Source: Calliopsis andreniformis (Eukaryota; Arthropoda; Insecta; Hymenoptera; Andrenidae). From it: a stretch of 64,000 nt of DNA. The notes beneath the pieces were generated by a model, which was not told the origin of the DNA, searched no databases, and was given only the letters and a program-made list of their open reading frames with translations. Of this stretch, positions 13,563 to 26,500 are shown piece by piece (the first letter of the stretch is position 1; each line of letters opens with the position of its first letter). The position numbers and the translations under genes were made by a program. The stretch lies in assembly GCF_051401765.1 (NCBI RefSeq), contig NC_135064.1, forward strand, positions 23,534,001 to 23,598,000, written 5' to 3'.

Positions 13563-14371
13563 TTTTTTTTGTCCTTTGACCTTCCGCTAGAAATACGCCT
13601 CGGATATTAGGATAAATGTCCTCGGCACGGCGACACAGCATAGTTTACGCGTCTCGTAAATCGAACGATAAATCGATCGGCCGGATTCACGAAGCCGCGT
13701 GCACACGCAACCAGGGCAAATAAATTATTTTTGAAAATCAATACGTGTCGCGTCGCTGGGTTTACGCCGGTTTTACGGAAACCGAAAATCGACGCTTTTT
13801 TGTTAAGCCTGAAATAAGCTTGCTGTTATTTTCCATCTCGATGGTCGATGAATGAAATTTTATTATTGGAATTCGCTGAATTTTCAAGATTATGTTTTTT
13901 GATTAATCGTCGATGATTATGAATTTTATTTTTCACTTTGAATAATTCTGGGTTACATTTAGGATTCAGTACGATTCATATTGTATTTAAATGTATAAAC
14001 AATTAAGCGAAATACGATTTATAGTATTTTCAACGTGAATTTTCATGGAAAGCCTCTAAACAATTAATTCGAACATAATAAAATCATTCTGTAGCGATAC
14101 GTTTAGCCTAGTAATAAATCAAGAAATTCTGACTTTTATTTGAACCCACGTAATTTATAATTCCAAATTTTCACGTTACGTCACACAGATCTGTAGCCAG
14201 CTTTATGTGAGACGCTCGGTACATATAACGTTTAAGACCCCTAGGAGTGATTTAGACTCCACCCGCGGACAGAGATTTAATTCTAAAGCCGCGCTGAAAA
14301 CACGGTGGACAAGTTTGCGAAACAGCTCGGTTTCGTCCGAAGTAACGAATCGTGTCGTGTTATAATTGCAG

Positions 14372-14532
14372 CCAGTGGGAAGATCTCGATGCTGAACGCT
14401 GAGGGAAGACCGCTGGCGTATCTCCAAGATCCTGAGAATGTTGCCGCAAAGATCGGCCCGGGGAATGGATCGTGAAGCGAGCGTGCACAAAGGACACGTG
14501 TGATTCCAGCGAAGTATTTAGCCACAATTAAG
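14372..14532 (+). other. Putative 5' leader of groucho with in-frame uORF
   Basis: An acceptor-like TATAATTGCAG ends at 14371. From there to the groucho start codon is 161 bases. An upstream ATG at 14389 opens a 28-codon frame ending in TGA at 14473-14475. This frame is the same as that of groucho, and the 19 codons between this TGA and the groucho ATG are open. The TGA therefore also sets 14533 as the first usable Groucho start downstream of it. Whether this region is transcribed is inferred. Confidence 0.35.
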
Positions 14533-14568
14533 ATGTACCCCGCGCCGGCGAGACACCCAGCCGCTGCC
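14533..14568 (+). CDS. gro: groucho coding exon 1 (residues 1-12)
   Basis: ATG at 14533 with A at -3; encodes MYPAPARHPAAA and ends in phase 0 before the donor GTAAGT at 14569. An in-frame TGA at 14473 precedes it. The MYP...RHPAA start is the family signature and decides the start codon. Confidence 0.93.
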
Positions 14569-17500
14569 GTAAGTACTCAACGCTATATTAATTAGAATTT
14601 TAAGGAAAAGACGGAACTAGGACGAAGAAAATGCATTGTTGGGAAAAATGACGAGTGAGGGTACGTTTCGAGATCCTCGAGGTACCGCGAACTTCGCCAA
14701 TTTTTATCGCGTCTCTGGTGTGGTTTCAACCTGTACTGTGAAACTGCTAATTTTTGTAATTTTCCCTCTTGAGGGTAATTTTTATGGCTTACCCTTCATC
14801 ACGGGACACATGAACTCTGTGAAAGTGGTATTTATACCAACGCGTTGTCCACTGCGATTTTCGAGAATATTACCGTGGAATATTTTTTTAGATTTTGTGG
14901 ATTTTAGAATTTTTTTATATGAGGATTATGTGTTCAGTTAAATGGGGTGGTTTGGTGAGCTGTTATTTACCATGTAAGATTCTAGGGTTATTTTTTGTTC
15001 AGAGTCTATCATAGTTCGAACGTCAGGGAACAGAAGGTCCACGTGCTCTCCCCAGCTTTCGACATTTCTTTTTTAAATAGTTACCCCATCAGTTGCCCCA
15101 ATAACATCCTGGCGAGCCAGATTACATATCTCCCCTATCGAGAGCCCACTTGTGGGGAGGGCTTCCAATTTTAATTCACCATTCTGTTCATTGCTCGAAC
15201 CACTGCGAACGCCAACTATCAAAACTTTGACGATAGCTACTTCATCCCTGCTGCACGTAACTTTCAAAATAAAGGGCTGAAAAAGGGGTTGAAAAAACGG
15301 TAGAATATGGACATATTGGTAAGAAATTTTCTTGGATCTTTGCGATGTAATTTTCTTATCCTTGGATCCTCGAGGTTAAATTTTCTTATGGTTCAAACTT
15401 TTGAGATCAAATTTTCTTGAATTTTCGGGATCAAATTATCTTGGATCTGTGAGATCAAATTTTCTTATCGTTCTATTTTCAAGAGCAAATTTTCTTAGAT
15501 CCTGCAATTACAGATCAAATTTCCTTGGATCCTCGGGACCAAATTTTCTTGGATCTTCGAGACAGAATTTTCTTGGATCTTCGAGTCTAAATTTTCCTAC
15601 ACTTTGTCTCATTACATAAAACCTGTTAACCGTCTCTAAGACCCCCATACTTTAGACGCTCCAGTACAACTATTAAAACAAGCGGAACATTTTCTAACAG
15701 ATTTGTTAACATTTGCCCGCAGCATCTTTCTCTCTCACGGCAGCTCCTGCAAATATCCTCTCTTCGCGCGAATTTTCGCATTTTCCCTCGAGCCGCAGTT
15801 AAGCTCCCTCGGAAAAAGTGAACCGAATGGCGGTTACGAAGTTTCCGGAAGAAAGGATCGGCACGGAGTAATATAATTGCGAGGTGGGCATCGCAGAAAA
15901 AGCATTCTCCTTGGCGCGTACGCGGCCCGCCTTTGGATTTTCATTTCCTTACTGCAAATAATTCCGCCGTTCAGAGAATGCTTTAGCCGCCGTGCCTCGC
16001 CGCGGCGCGCTCTTTTCACCTTCTCCCACGCGCCGTTATAATTTCACGCGTCACATAAGCACAAAGTCCTTTATGCGAAACGAGATCACGGCCGGGGGAA
16101 TTCGCTGACACAGGGTCTGGGGGGAGAGACCCCTGGAAATTGTAGAGATTATTTACAGGGGGTGAAGTGGGGTGAGGGAAAGGACAAGTCAACGTACACA
16201 ACAATTGGCGTTCGCAGAAGAAGCGAGCGCGTCGGGCGATATGTGGGCACACTCGACGCTTGTTTGCTTATTGCCGCTAATGTGGCGCCGTTCAAGGGGC
16301 ATTAAAGCGGCTTCAATAATTTCCACGCGGGGATTCTTAAAGCGTTAAGATCGTTCTTGTAATGGCACGCGGTTTATTCTATTGAATCCTCGCCGTATGC
16401 ACGCGGCGTTATCAATTGAACGTTCGCTCCATTGTGGCCGCGATTCTGACTGATTGTGAATCGAGGGGCGCAGGAATTTGTAGAGCCCTGGAACATTGGT
16501 ACACATGGGCCTTGTGGGTGAATTGTAAGCACATGTTGGATAGCGTGTGTGCAAAGGAGCAGTTCACAGTAATTATGTTTATCTAGGTATTGTATATTCC
16601 AAGGTACGAGTATTAGAAATTGCTGCTGTTTCTCTGGTAATCGTAACTCGAAGAAGTTGTCTACGACTGCTAAATTCAATTGTTTTTTGACGTATTAGGT
16701 ATTGGGTTATTCCGTAAGCTGCACATAGTAAGAAAACAAAAAGGACTTGTGGAACAACTCGATATAAATCTGGACTCTAGAGCTTTTATTAAGTCACATG
16801 GAAACACAATGGACTTAATACACTTTAGCTCTGAAATCCAGAAATAGATTTGCTACCTACACAAGTTAATTCATGAAAAGAATTACAATTTAAAATTTCG
16901 TAGACATTCTCTCATTCCGCCTTGGGGCTCCTAAGACTAAAGTAAGATGAGAGTTGAAGTTGAGCTAATCATGTATACTTCTTCGCTAGAGTAATTTTTT
17001 CCTAATATCTAAAAAATTTATCCTTAAGTAACTTATTTTTTCTTTTCATCTCGAGCTTCACACTATCCAAGTTTCAGTGCTTGAAATTGCGCTAATTACA
17101 TTAGACCTTAGATTCTCGTAGAAAGTTTGACGAATGAAAGCAAACGCGTCGACGCGTTTCTCCATGACGATCGTAGGAAAGAGAAATTGATTTCGAATTT
17201 ATCGTGGATGATAGATGGTAGGGGATCGTAGTAGAAGTGAATGCACTCCTAAGCGTCGAAGAACTGACCCATTCTCTACACTTGGCAACCGAACAAATGA
17301 TGGGATGCCCACGATCCACGACTATTGTGCTCCTAACTCTGAAACTCGAGCCCTTGCGGGTAGAGAAACATAATAAAAGCAGGAGCCATTGGATGAGGCA
17401 TCATAACACGCCCGCGCTTTGCCAAATCACGAGCAACGCGAGATCGAGATTACAGACGATTATTAGCAATATTTTAACAACCGAGAAATATTTTTTGTAT

Positions 17501-20500
17501 ATCCTACACTGTGAGTTGCTTGAAAGAAAAGAGAAGATAAGGAAAGTTTGTGCCTCGGTGGTTTGATTGAATTGAAAAATGGTGAAAATAGTTTGCGGTA
17601 AAAGTTCGCGAATTAACGATATGCACATCTATTTGTTATGCACAGACGGAGGGAAAAGAGAACAGTAAGGTTACGCTGTAACTAAAAGTCTTGTAACCTC
17701 TTTGCAAATGCACCGCGTTGACTTGTACCGTGCATTACAGCAAGGGACAAAGGAGTGCTGCTTTGTCTCCTCTTCTCTTTTTGCTCTTTTAGTCTTTTCC
17801 TACTACTTCATGCCTCCCCTCTCTGGCCCCTCGTTTACTTATTCGTTCGCATTCTCTCTGCACACATAACCTTTTGCATCGTTTATGCTGTTTGTACACG
17901 AGACTCCACGGTTTTTCGATGTACCCTCTTATTGAAGTATTTAATGTCGCAACGCTGGCGGATCTTGCTCCTCTGATTATGCCTGGAAAAATGTTTATGG
18001 TGTTAAATTATGAAAAACACGTGAGCATCATAGATACTAGACCCTGATTCCAACTCAAAACTCGTAACACCTAATTAACATCTGTGTAGATAACAAAAAA
18101 TGTAGAAGATACCAAGTCGATTATCTAGGAAATTAAGTTGTCTTCTCCCCAAAAGTCGAACGTTATTACTCCGCTGATTTATGTTCCCACAGCGAGGCAA
18201 AGTTCTTAGAATTTCGACGAAATCGATTTTTGTTCGAGCAAGCGTTTATTTTCAAGGAGTTCGACAGAAACAATATTGGACCGAAAGCGGAATTGCAACA
18301 TAAAAATGATTCTTCGCCGCGAGTTTTTTCAACGCGTGGATCGGGGTTATGGGGAGGGGGGATACACCGATGACAATCGCTGATCAAATTGCACGACGAC
18401 TAATTGTTCGTCGAGTCGTGCCGCTCGAATTGGAACGAGGAGGGAAAATTGAAATGCTCGCCAGAGGGGCACTTGATTTCGAAATAGAAAAAGTTATACT
18501 AGCGGAGTCGATCGCCAACAAAGGACGACCGTGACAAATTTATATTTTCGAGATGTAACCTGAGAAAACCCAATTGTTCCTGTAAAAATGCATTTCAGGT
18601 GTTTTTGTTTTTAAATTTCTAGTTTCCCGCCAATTCTGCGCGCCAATTTCGAAAGATACTTGTCAAAGAAATAGTTTCCTCTAATTTTTCGGTGATACAT
18701 TGACTCAATTTCACAAATTACTCTTAATTTGAATTTTTTTTATTAATTTCAGGTATTTCTAATTTTTTTAAAATTAGTTTTGGAGTAATACTGTTTATTG
18801 ATTCTTCTAGGATTATTTATCTAAGTAATTAAAAAAGAATCTATTTTAGTTCTCTTTTATAGAATTTAAATACAAATTTCATTTCCATTATCATAACAGT
18901 GTGTTTCTACAGGTAAAGATATTCTAACCTCAAAGGTCTAATACTTGGTCAGAAACATAAAACTTAGATATTTCCGAGAAATAATAGCCAAATATGCTAC
19001 AATTTGATGAATTCATAAAAATCGACTGTTCCATGCAAAATAACTGACACTCAGAGCGGTGAGAACACTTTAAACTCTTCATTGCCGCGTTTCGCTTCCT
19101 TCTCCAGGATAATAGAGACGTTTCGAAGTTTTTACGGTCGTTCAGAACTTCCGGTCTCCCTAGCCGCTCTCGAGCGTCCAAAAATTCTTACGACTTCGCC
19201 GCACAGACTTCGGTAATTCTGTTTTTACGCGCAGCTCACGATCGATCGATCGCGATGCATTTTTCAGTGTACCTTCTCCCCCGCCGTTACATCCGACATA
19301 TAGTCGGCGCATATTTTTTTCTGTTTTTAAACGAAATACACGCCGTCAAACAAATTTTTCAGCATTTCCGCCCGGGTGCATACGGTAATTTTGTATTTGT
19401 CGTGCATACATTCCGCGTCTACGTTGGCGTGTTTCGCAACTTTATTTAATTCGTAAATAACAGAATGTTAAATAGAATCGGACGGGTGTGCGTGTGTTTT
19501 CGCTCCGTTCGACGCTGAAAAACATTGTTTTTTGCCTGTAAAATGTTTTATCGTTCTTTTTCGCGATCCTGACGCGTTGCTCGAGCGACGCTGAAAACAC
19601 AGGCGTCGGAGGGGGAGGCTAACTCGATTGTTTATAACGTTAAATAATAATAATTACCGCTCGATCGAATAAATTTTTCCTCGTTCACGATAGCGCTGTG
19701 GCGACCTGTATCGCGATAAGATCGGTGGCCGCGTTCCGCCGTGTTGAACACGCGACGACGTACACCGATTATTGTAATTGAAATGCAAAAGTTCGCGCGA
19801 ATCCATTAACGTTGGGGGAAAGGGCCATAAATTTCGCGGGGTCCTCTTCTTCGAGTGGTTACGCGACGCGAAAATTCCGCGCCGCGTACCCAGCGCCGCG
19901 AAAATGCGGATAAAAACGATCTGTGCGGCCGATGAAAAGCGCTTGGAGTGATTAATCGCGAGGATTAATTAATCGTGGAGGAGAGCAAGAAACCGCACGG
20001 TTTCGCTGATTAACTCGTCGCTGGCGGATACGGCGGGTAGGTAGGTAGGTACGACGTTTCGTGAAATCGTAATCAGACGAATGGTCTTTTTCATCGGTGG
20101 ATGATGGTCGAACGATAGACGATGCGTTGAAGGGATTTTTGCTCGTCCTCTACCGCTCCATTGTTAGTCGTCTGGCAGGAACATTCGCGGAATTTTGCTT
20201 CCATACGCGGTAAGTGCGCGGAAGTTGATTCTGCTTTCTATGAGGTTGGTGATTCGTATCGTGGCCTGAAGACCTTTCGGCTACCAGTGCTGATCGAAAG
20301 CTCGTGGAAAGGCCATACGGCAGGATTTTAATAGCTGCGACCTCGATGGGTGATGATGGGCCTGGTTTACTGCTTTTCGTTAAGAAATAAAAGGTGTGTG
20401 TGTGCTTTTAAAATCGAGAACTAGGGACTAGGAATTAGGAGTAATAAAGTAGGAGTAATAAAGTAGTGTGTAATATAAAAAGGATGTAGCACGTAATTTG

Positions 20501-23500
20501 GAAATAATATTAAGGGGAAGAATTATTAAGTTGTAGGAATTAGGGTAGGTATTTCGAGATTAAGAAAAAAGAGAAGCAAGAAAGTATTCTGAAGTGGTAG
20601 ATGTGATTATGTAAAGAAGAAAAGAAACTAGCAGCTGCAATAATTATTAACGTATTATGCATAATTGAGGAAAACTGTTAATAATCATTACAAATTCTCA
20701 AAATAAAAAATAATTCGTAGCATTTCAATCCTACAGTTATTTTTCCAGATGAATGTTATTCTGTTCATAACGTTTAATCGTTTATTAAATATTAAAACAT
20801 TACACATATTGTAAAATGATTTCTACAATGTTGAAACACCTGGCATTGGAAATTGTATATCAGAAATATTTTTTGATATTTATAGAAATGATTTATTAAA
20901 ACAATCGTTCCAATCGGAATACATACATAAACCTCCTCCCCTTGCACAGTACTGTAAATTTTAATTAATTTTTGTTTAATCTTCCACTTATTTTGAATTC
21001 AGTATTGACAACAGTATCTAACAGACAGTGAGCTCATTTATACAATATTACAACATACTGTTCGCAAATTCCAAAAAAAGAAAAAAAAATGAAACTACAT
21101 TTGGACATGCCAGACTGTCCCCCCTTCTATCGCTACATCGTTTGCAATATGACTATTCAAGTTTCCCCTTAATCCTCTTCTCGAATTCGCAAGAAACACC
21201 CCCTGGATCGTCCGTCAATTGAAAAACTATGAGATCGCGTGTAGACCCGTAGGAAAGAGAGCCGTTTTCGGCTGGCAGCCCCCGTAATTGGTGGGTTTTA
21301 GCGACATAATTCTTGGCCCCGAGGCATATCACAAGCCTATGGGTTTTAAGCCTTCGTCGACGGGTCCATTGGGGATGGTTGGCCGCCTCTTCTCTCATAT
21401 ACACACCGTCCTCTTTCTCGTTGTGTACACGGGGGTGCGGCTCGGGCTTTACCCGACTGTTGGGATCGGTTAGGCTCCGGAGTTTGAGGGTAAGAACGGT
21501 ATGACAAGCATTTGATGAGGGGACCAACGCCACCCACTGAAATCCCGACGAGTGGTTCTCATGTTGCTCGCTCCTGGATGAATCCTCCGACCTGGAACGC
21601 TCTCGTTGCTTCCCCTCTTACATCTCTCAGTGCAAATTTAGTCGTCATCTCGTTCGACGAGTTCTCCGAGAATCGCTCGCTCCCGAGTCTCCTCGCTTGC
21701 AAATGAATTTCCTTAATCCCGAAGTCGATTCGATCCGAGGCCAATCGAGGATTCTACCGTAGAAACGTGAGCAGCCGAGAGTTCTGCGCGACAGGGTTTC
21801 CTATCTTCGAGTCAGCCCATTTATACGGCATTGCACAGTCGGCTCGCGTTTTTCCTCGGTGACGGACGCGTGGTCGAGGAATGCGACTCTCCCGTGGAAG
21901 ATTGATCACCACTGCCAACTGTGTCGAGAACGTCGCAACACTCTTGCCACACCGGGGAGTCACCGAGTGTCCTCGCCAGGGGTTCTCATCGGTCCACCTC
22001 GATTCTAGGCGAAATGAGACGCTTTCGAGCAAGACGGTTGAGAGTCGCTGAGCGGTTCTTGTCCAACATTTACATTTACATGTCGAACGAGGTTCGACCC
22101 TCGGCTATCCTCGTTAAAGCGCAGAAGGGCATGGTCAGAAATATACGAGCACACATGCGCGCGTATATTCATACGGCACGGGCGTGGAACGGCTGTCAGT
22201 GTCATCCGCATGATTGTTGGCGCGACGAATGATGCGTATCGATCAAAAGGCTGTTTCCCCAGACGTGTTGGACGTTACCTTAGAGCACGTTGATAACAGC
22301 GACTAGGGGTCACTTGTCTCTCGTCTCGGGGAAATTCTGCGATTTGGTGTCTTCTTGGGGTATTGTCGGAACTTTCGTTGGTAGATGCTGCACTCGTTAT
22401 TTTAGACTTTCTGGCTTTCGGAGTTTCAAAGATTTTAGTGGTGAAGTATTAAAAAATTCAAATACTGAAGGTTTCATATGTTCAAAATTTTACATACTTA
22501 GTTTTTCAAGTTGTAATATTCAAAATACTCAAATATTTAAATATTCAAATTTTTGAAGATTCAAATATTCAGTAAATTATCGTATGACGTCACTAAAATC
22601 GTCACAAACTTAAGTGGAACTAACTCCGCTGTATAGATATGTCCATGTCCCTGTTGGTTGAGAATCAAATGAGCCCTCTGTCTATTAAATCATTTCTTCC
22701 ATTGTTATCACAGTGACCCAAGTAGACTACGATCGTTGTAATATTGCCAGCCCACCAGCCAAGGGTTAAGGAGAAACGAAGGTAGAAGAGCACCTCGTTC
22801 AATAGCAAACGAACGATATTTGATTTCGATCCTGACGCGTTAAATTTGCTTTTATCCCGTCTTCGTTTACGCCAGGGGCTGTGAAATGAACAGCTGATGC
22901 GTGCTTCTTCTCTTGTACAGACAAAACGATTACCGCTTGGAAATAGCGGTGCGCGGAGATAGAAGGAAAGATCGATACGAGTATATACACACGTCTGCCG
23001 TGAGTCTGTGGAAAAAGACTCTCGAGAAGTAGACGGAGCAGGGACGCGTGGGGCTGAGCGAAAATAGGGAAAAAAATGCCAGCTTTCTTGTAGACGATAA
23101 ACATTTCATCCCTCGCGTGACGAAGGCATTTACTTCGGTATCGTCCACGTGGTCGATCGAAGCCACTCGTGGCATACAATAAGCTTCTTCATGGATTCGC
23201 CAGATGGCTACTTGAACTGACTTCGACTCGTTGGTGAAACATTGGCAGTTTTAAGAGAGCTCTATCACACACGTTCTTGGAGATCTCACGTAGTGAAGAA
23301 AATCGATAGGTACTCTTCTCAAGCTTTAAGTTCCAACTCAGTTGAGAATTGGAATCATAATGTCACTGTGAGACTTTTGGGTGTAAGTTGTGTCCTTTTA
23401 GAAGACATTTCCTAACGTTTAGCTAATATTGCAGCTAGATTCCTCGGGGATTCAAATGACACACTGATACTTGTATGTTCCTTGTGGTGATATAAGTACT

Positions 23501-26500
23501 GTTTAAATACGATTTAGTTGCTGATGTTTTGAAGTCTTTCAATTAGACTTTTCAATTGGTCAGCCGTATAATTAAAAAAACTGGGAGGAAATTCTAGATT
23601 AGAAGCTATCGTTAGAGCAGCACTAACTTTGTTACACGCATAACGAAGTACCTACTGATTTATTTGAAGACCACGTTACCAGCATTGACGAAATTTGCAC
23701 GAGGTGAAATTTCACTCACGATAACCTTCAAGGATTAACCATGTTCATTTCATCAATAGGCATTCAACGCAGTCTGCCTCAAATCCCTCAGACGCCTCTA
23801 ATCGCTTCAGAGCCAAAGACGTTCTAATACTCTAATGAGATTAATGATACAAAATTTCCAAAAATATGGATTACACTTGAGGTGAGAATACTCGGACATC
23901 TAAGAACCCTACTCTATTAGAAATCTAGCCACTCTACTTCATCAAAACCAATCTTCTCAGCAATACTCACCTCCACTGTCTCAGTCAATCGATTCCTCGA
24001 TATTACGATACTATTACAATCGTCTCGACAGTGTTCGCAAAACATCTAACCAATTGAACTAGGTTCCAAGCTTTGTTCCCTTTTCTTGCTAAATCTAGCG
24101 GTTCAGTGAGGTGGAGAGACCAAAAGAGGAGGTGAACCCCTTCTCGTTCACGGGCGTACCTCACGTTCATGTCGCAATGGCGGATTGACGGCGGTGTTAC
24201 CACTTGGGTCGCATACATACACGTACACCCCCGTCCAAAAGTGCTAGGACACTTGCTTGGTCACACCATATGCATGTGGAAAGAGCTAAAAAGTCAGTAA
24301 TGAATTGCCCTTAATGACAAGTAATCTGTTTCGCGTTTTTGTTATGTACAGTATTGTATATACAGGCACAACCGACTCTAAGACTAGCCATGGATAGACA
24401 GACATGCAATGTTGCGTACTCTTTCTATCAAGTGCAAAATGGGACTCTCGCAGTGTTGCTGTTTTTCGTTCAGCATAGCTAGTATTAGAGTCGCCTGTGA
24501 TACAGGGTGTTCCATTTGATGTTTCGCACGCAACATCTCCCAAACTGTTTTGAATGAAACTTCTGCTGTTTCGAGGAGGACATCTTACGATGGTCACAAA
24601 TCTCTAGATGCACGTGCTTCAGAGATTTCAAGGTGACCCTTGTCTTTCTCGTACAAAACTGTATATTTTCATTTGGGTAAGCATGTAAGTACCCCATTCC
24701 AAGACGAAACTTCAAATGGAACACCCCATACATCCGCTACACGCTACTATCAACGCTTTTACAATTCTAGGCATCTTGACTCTATTCATACTGACATTAC
24801 ATTTATATTTAATTGTGTCTCTATAATTGTAAAAAACTGCCTGAGTATTTCAAAACGAAATACACACAGCGAACATACATTCAGTCAGTATCTAAATAAT
24901 CACCAATGCAATTATTACAGACTACATTCAACGTATATTCGCGCTAGAATTTACAAGAAACAGGTGACAGTACTGACAATTTATATCGTAATATGGAAGT
25001 TCGTTGAAGATAACTGTCCTACTACTTTTGAAGAGGGGTGTACAGTGTACATGCCTCGGATCCCCCGCGTGTACGAGAGCCGAGCATTACGGAGCTCGTC
25101 TTGTATATCGGTATGATTATTATAGGTTAGACGTTTCATGGCGGCGCGCACAATGCGCCCCGAGTAGAGGACCCGACGGAATATAACCCTGCAGAGCCAG
25201 GCCGACGTGATCCAGCGACACAGAGACACGCTGGTGCTGTTCTTACGTCCGCCCTTGCCGCGTGTGCGCGATCGCACGCGCGCACGTGCACGCGATACGC
25301 GTTCCTCTTCCTGTGCAAGCGGCCAAGTAGCATCGTTCCCTGCACACTACGCTGCCGATCTCTACGTAGCGATCCCTCGGCGTTGTTCCTCAGCAACCCT
25401 TAACCCGTGCCGAGTGAACAAGATTTATCTGCCGCGGAGAGGATTGATCGACGGTCGGAAACTTTCCGAGCGCTAAGTTTCGGAATTATCCAAGTGAGTT
25501 TTTGGGTTGCGGTAGTGGCGAGGCAAGGGACAAGGAAAGTCAGATCTTGATTTTTTCGCCTATGTATGATCGTAATTATTCGTTATTCCATAATTAGGTG
25601 ATCAAAGTTTGATATTTATGTTGACGTAAGTGGAAGTCTACAGTTTCCTTTCACAAAAATATTAGAAACAGAATGTCTTGTAACGTGGATTGTTTCCCCA
25701 ACGCAGCACGGTAACGTGTTAATTAATTGTCTGAAATTGCAGTTGTTAAGTGGTAAAGGACTTCCGTTTCCTTTGACGTCTTTCACAGGAACACAATTTG
25801 CTTTCATTTTATTGTTATTTTCCTTCGCCTAGTTGATCGTCAGTTTCAAATAGAGTAACAAGGCGAATTATTTAATGCTTCTCCATAATATAGTTTAAGA
25901 TAGTATCTTTGCATAAATCTAATAAAAAGGGCATTGAATACCTGGAATCTTCTATTTTATATCTTATCTCGATAGAGATTCGCATATTCCGACTGAGCAT
26001 CTCTGAACGATAGGAATTTCACCACGTGCTCCACCCTCTCTGCCTTCCACCTTGGTCTTCTTCAGCGAGTGGCCTCTCCTGCTCAGCCACCCTCTAAATT
26101 CAGTCTAGGCTCCCCTTACAAAGCGTGCCGGTATTTGTTAGCACATTTTATGTCCCGACATTGATTGAGCATACATATTCCGCTGAAGTATTCCTCCAAC
26201 AGACATTCCAAATTGTTTCTGTTATAAGGAAACCTCTTTTCCACCTCTTGCCTGCCTTTGACGAAATTTATTAGACAATTTTAGTTACCTCTTGAATGGG
26301 AATGACTGCAGTTTAATATATCTTAGGAATTTTATACTGAAAAACGATGTCGAGCTTGTTTTGTAGACTTAGGGTTTTTTCCCGAGATGCGCTAGTTATG
26401 ATAAAATTATTCTTTTTTGTTATTCCACATGAGACATAGGAACATAGTAATCTTCCTATATGAATTACTTACGTGCAAAGTATTCATATTACCAGTTAAC

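Larger units (their letters stand above)
8474..14371. other. Non-coding region between candidate promoter and coding exon 1
   Basis: Mostly AT-rich with GC-richer patches at 11240-11520 and 12160-12660. No conserved protein is recognisable on either strand. It holds a three-copy 10-bp repeat (9871), an 8-bp-period repeat (11854), a polypyrimidine run (13498) and a small signal-peptide-like frame (12692). It would be a 5' UTR intron if the proposed first exon is real, otherwise upstream regulatory DNA. Confidence 0.5.
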
